NCBI GenBank assembly: GCA_003170375.1
Contig: PMZN01000158.1
Span: 21,183-30,360, forward strand
DNA length: 9,178 bases
Source: Acidimicrobiaceae bacterium
Lineage (GTDB): Bacteria; Actinomycetota; Acidimicrobiia; Acidimicrobiales; Bog-793
Reading direction: 5' to 3'
Part shown: one piece after another, positions 8,528 to 9,178 of the stretch
How the letters are laid out: each line of letters opens with the position of its first letter
Position numbering within the stretch: position 1 is the first letter of the stretch
Translations under genes and position numbers: made by a program
Notes under the pieces: model-generated
What the model saw: the letters and a program-made list of their open reading frames with translations, nothing else
What the model was told of the DNA's origin: nothing
Databases searched by the model: none

Positions 8528-9178
8528 TCAGGTCCACAAAGAGCGCGCGCGGCGAGCGAGCTCGCCGTGGGCGGCGCGTAGGTCCACGCGCACGAGCGAG
8601 CCGTCGGTGACGACCATGTCGCCTGCGACGAGAAGGTGGAGCACCTGACGCGACGGCCCGAGCACCAGCCCGGCAATCGGGTCGGCGATGTCGGCGATGT
8701 CGTCCGCCGGCCAGACCGCGATGTCGGCCGGTGCTCCCACCTCGAGACGCCCGAGGTCGGGGCGGCCGAGGCAGCGGCCGCCGCCCGAGGTGGCGAGCTC
8801 CAGTGCCTGGCTCGGCGTCAGGGCGTCCGGTTGACCGGAGCGGAGGCGAGCGAAAAAGAGCGCCTGCTTCAATTCCGGCAGGAGGTCGCCCCCCTCGTTC
8901 GAGGCTACGCCGTCGACGCCGAGCCCGACCGGGGCCCCGGCGTCAAGGAGGTCGCGCACCGGGCACAACCCCGACGCAAGACGAGCGTTCGAGCTCGGGC
9001 AGTGGGCCACGCCGGCGCCGGCTGCCCCTACCCTTCGCACCTCCGAGGCGTCGAGATGGACGGCGTGGGCGTACCACACGTCCCCGTCCAGCCATCCGAG
9101 CTCGTCAACAACATCGAGCGGGCGCCGGCCAAAGCGCGCCAAGCAATCGCGTTCCTCCGCGACCGTCTCCGCGAGGTG
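8528..9178 (-). CDS. 8-oxoguanine deaminase-like TRZ/ATZ amidohydrolase, C-terminal fragment
   Basis: The frame is open to the window edge, so the N-terminus, including the first HxH metal pair, lies outside; 216 residues are seen. The fragment starts with HLAETVAEERDCLARFGRRP, whose first His is a metal/substrate ligand in the family. Then come WYAHAVHLD (second His), a VAHCPSSNARLASG segment and GLGVDGVASNEGG with the catalytic Asp. The C-terminal small-domain strand LGRLEVGAPADIAVWP follows, and it ends with a normal V-A-G-D-M-V-V-x-D-G segment. This pattern fits 8-oxoguanine deaminase (8-oxoguanine to urate plus ammonia) and close relatives such as guanine deaminase or triazine hydrolases. 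A TTG at 9142-9140 is internal, since homology continues beyond it. Its place beside hydroxylases and ureide genes suggests that it feeds urate or xanthine into the pathway. Confidence 0.85.
   Translation of the reverse strand, partial: HLAETVAEERDCLARFGRRPLDVVDELGWLDGDVWYAHAVHLDASEVRRVGAAGAGVAHCPSSNARLASGLCPVRDLLDAGAPVGLGVDGVASNEGGDLLPELKQALFFARLRSGQPDALTPSQALELATSGGGRCLGRPDLGRLEVGAPADIAVWPADDIADIADPIAGLVLGPSRQVLHLLVAGDMVVTDGSLVRVDLRAAHGELARRARSLWT

Overview
The window is about 65% G+C by impression. It is densely coded and reads as an accessory catabolic region for purine-type (N-heterocycle/ureide) breakdown. The F420-type luciferase-like reductase, high G+C, strong GGAGG-like ribosome sites and GTG start suggest an actinomycetal chromosome (Actinomycetota, possibly a Thermoleophilia- or Acidimicrobiia-like lineage). 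The phylum is an inference; no rRNA or marker gene is present.

Layout. At the left edge, on the + strand, lies the end of a molybdenum hydroxylase large subunit (1-465). It overlaps by 4 bases an F420-dependent-type LLM oxidoreductase (462-1466). Everything else is on the - strand and reads right to left. First comes the C-terminal part of an 8-oxoguanine deaminase-like amidohydrolase (8528-9178, running off the right edge). A 297-base non-coding leader follows. Next is a tight three-gene operon: an aspartate-transcarbamylase-like enzyme (7277-8230), a YgeW-like transcarbamylase (6291-7268) and a carbamate kinase (5316-6278). After a 149-base gap come a fused [2Fe-2S]/molybdopterin xanthine dehydrogenase-type protein (2593-5166) and an SsnA-type aminohydrolase (1541-2596), joined by an ATGA overlap.

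How the genes may work together. The gene set (YgeW-type transcarbamylase, carbamate kinase, fused selenium-dependent-XDH-like hydroxylase, SsnA) matches the core of the E. coli ygeW...yqeA...ssnA...xdhD cluster and the related anaerobic purine/urate clusters of gut bacteria. The amidohydrolases would deaminate or open purine-like rings, and the molybdenum hydroxylases would oxidise them. The transcarbamylases would phosphorolyse ureido intermediates to carbamoyl phosphate, which carbamate kinase converts to ATP, CO2 and ammonia. The direction and substrates are inferred, not proved.

Most unusual points: the SsnA homologue is compact, apparently lacking strands from both ends of the usual small beta-sandwich; two different transcarbamylases sit in tandem, and the PyrB-like one lacks several aspartate-binding residues; a YgeW-like protein has an altered knot loop; and the two - strand non-coding regions share short sequence elements (CCTAGG-centred palindromes and the 9-mer CCGGTTCCG) in the same order.
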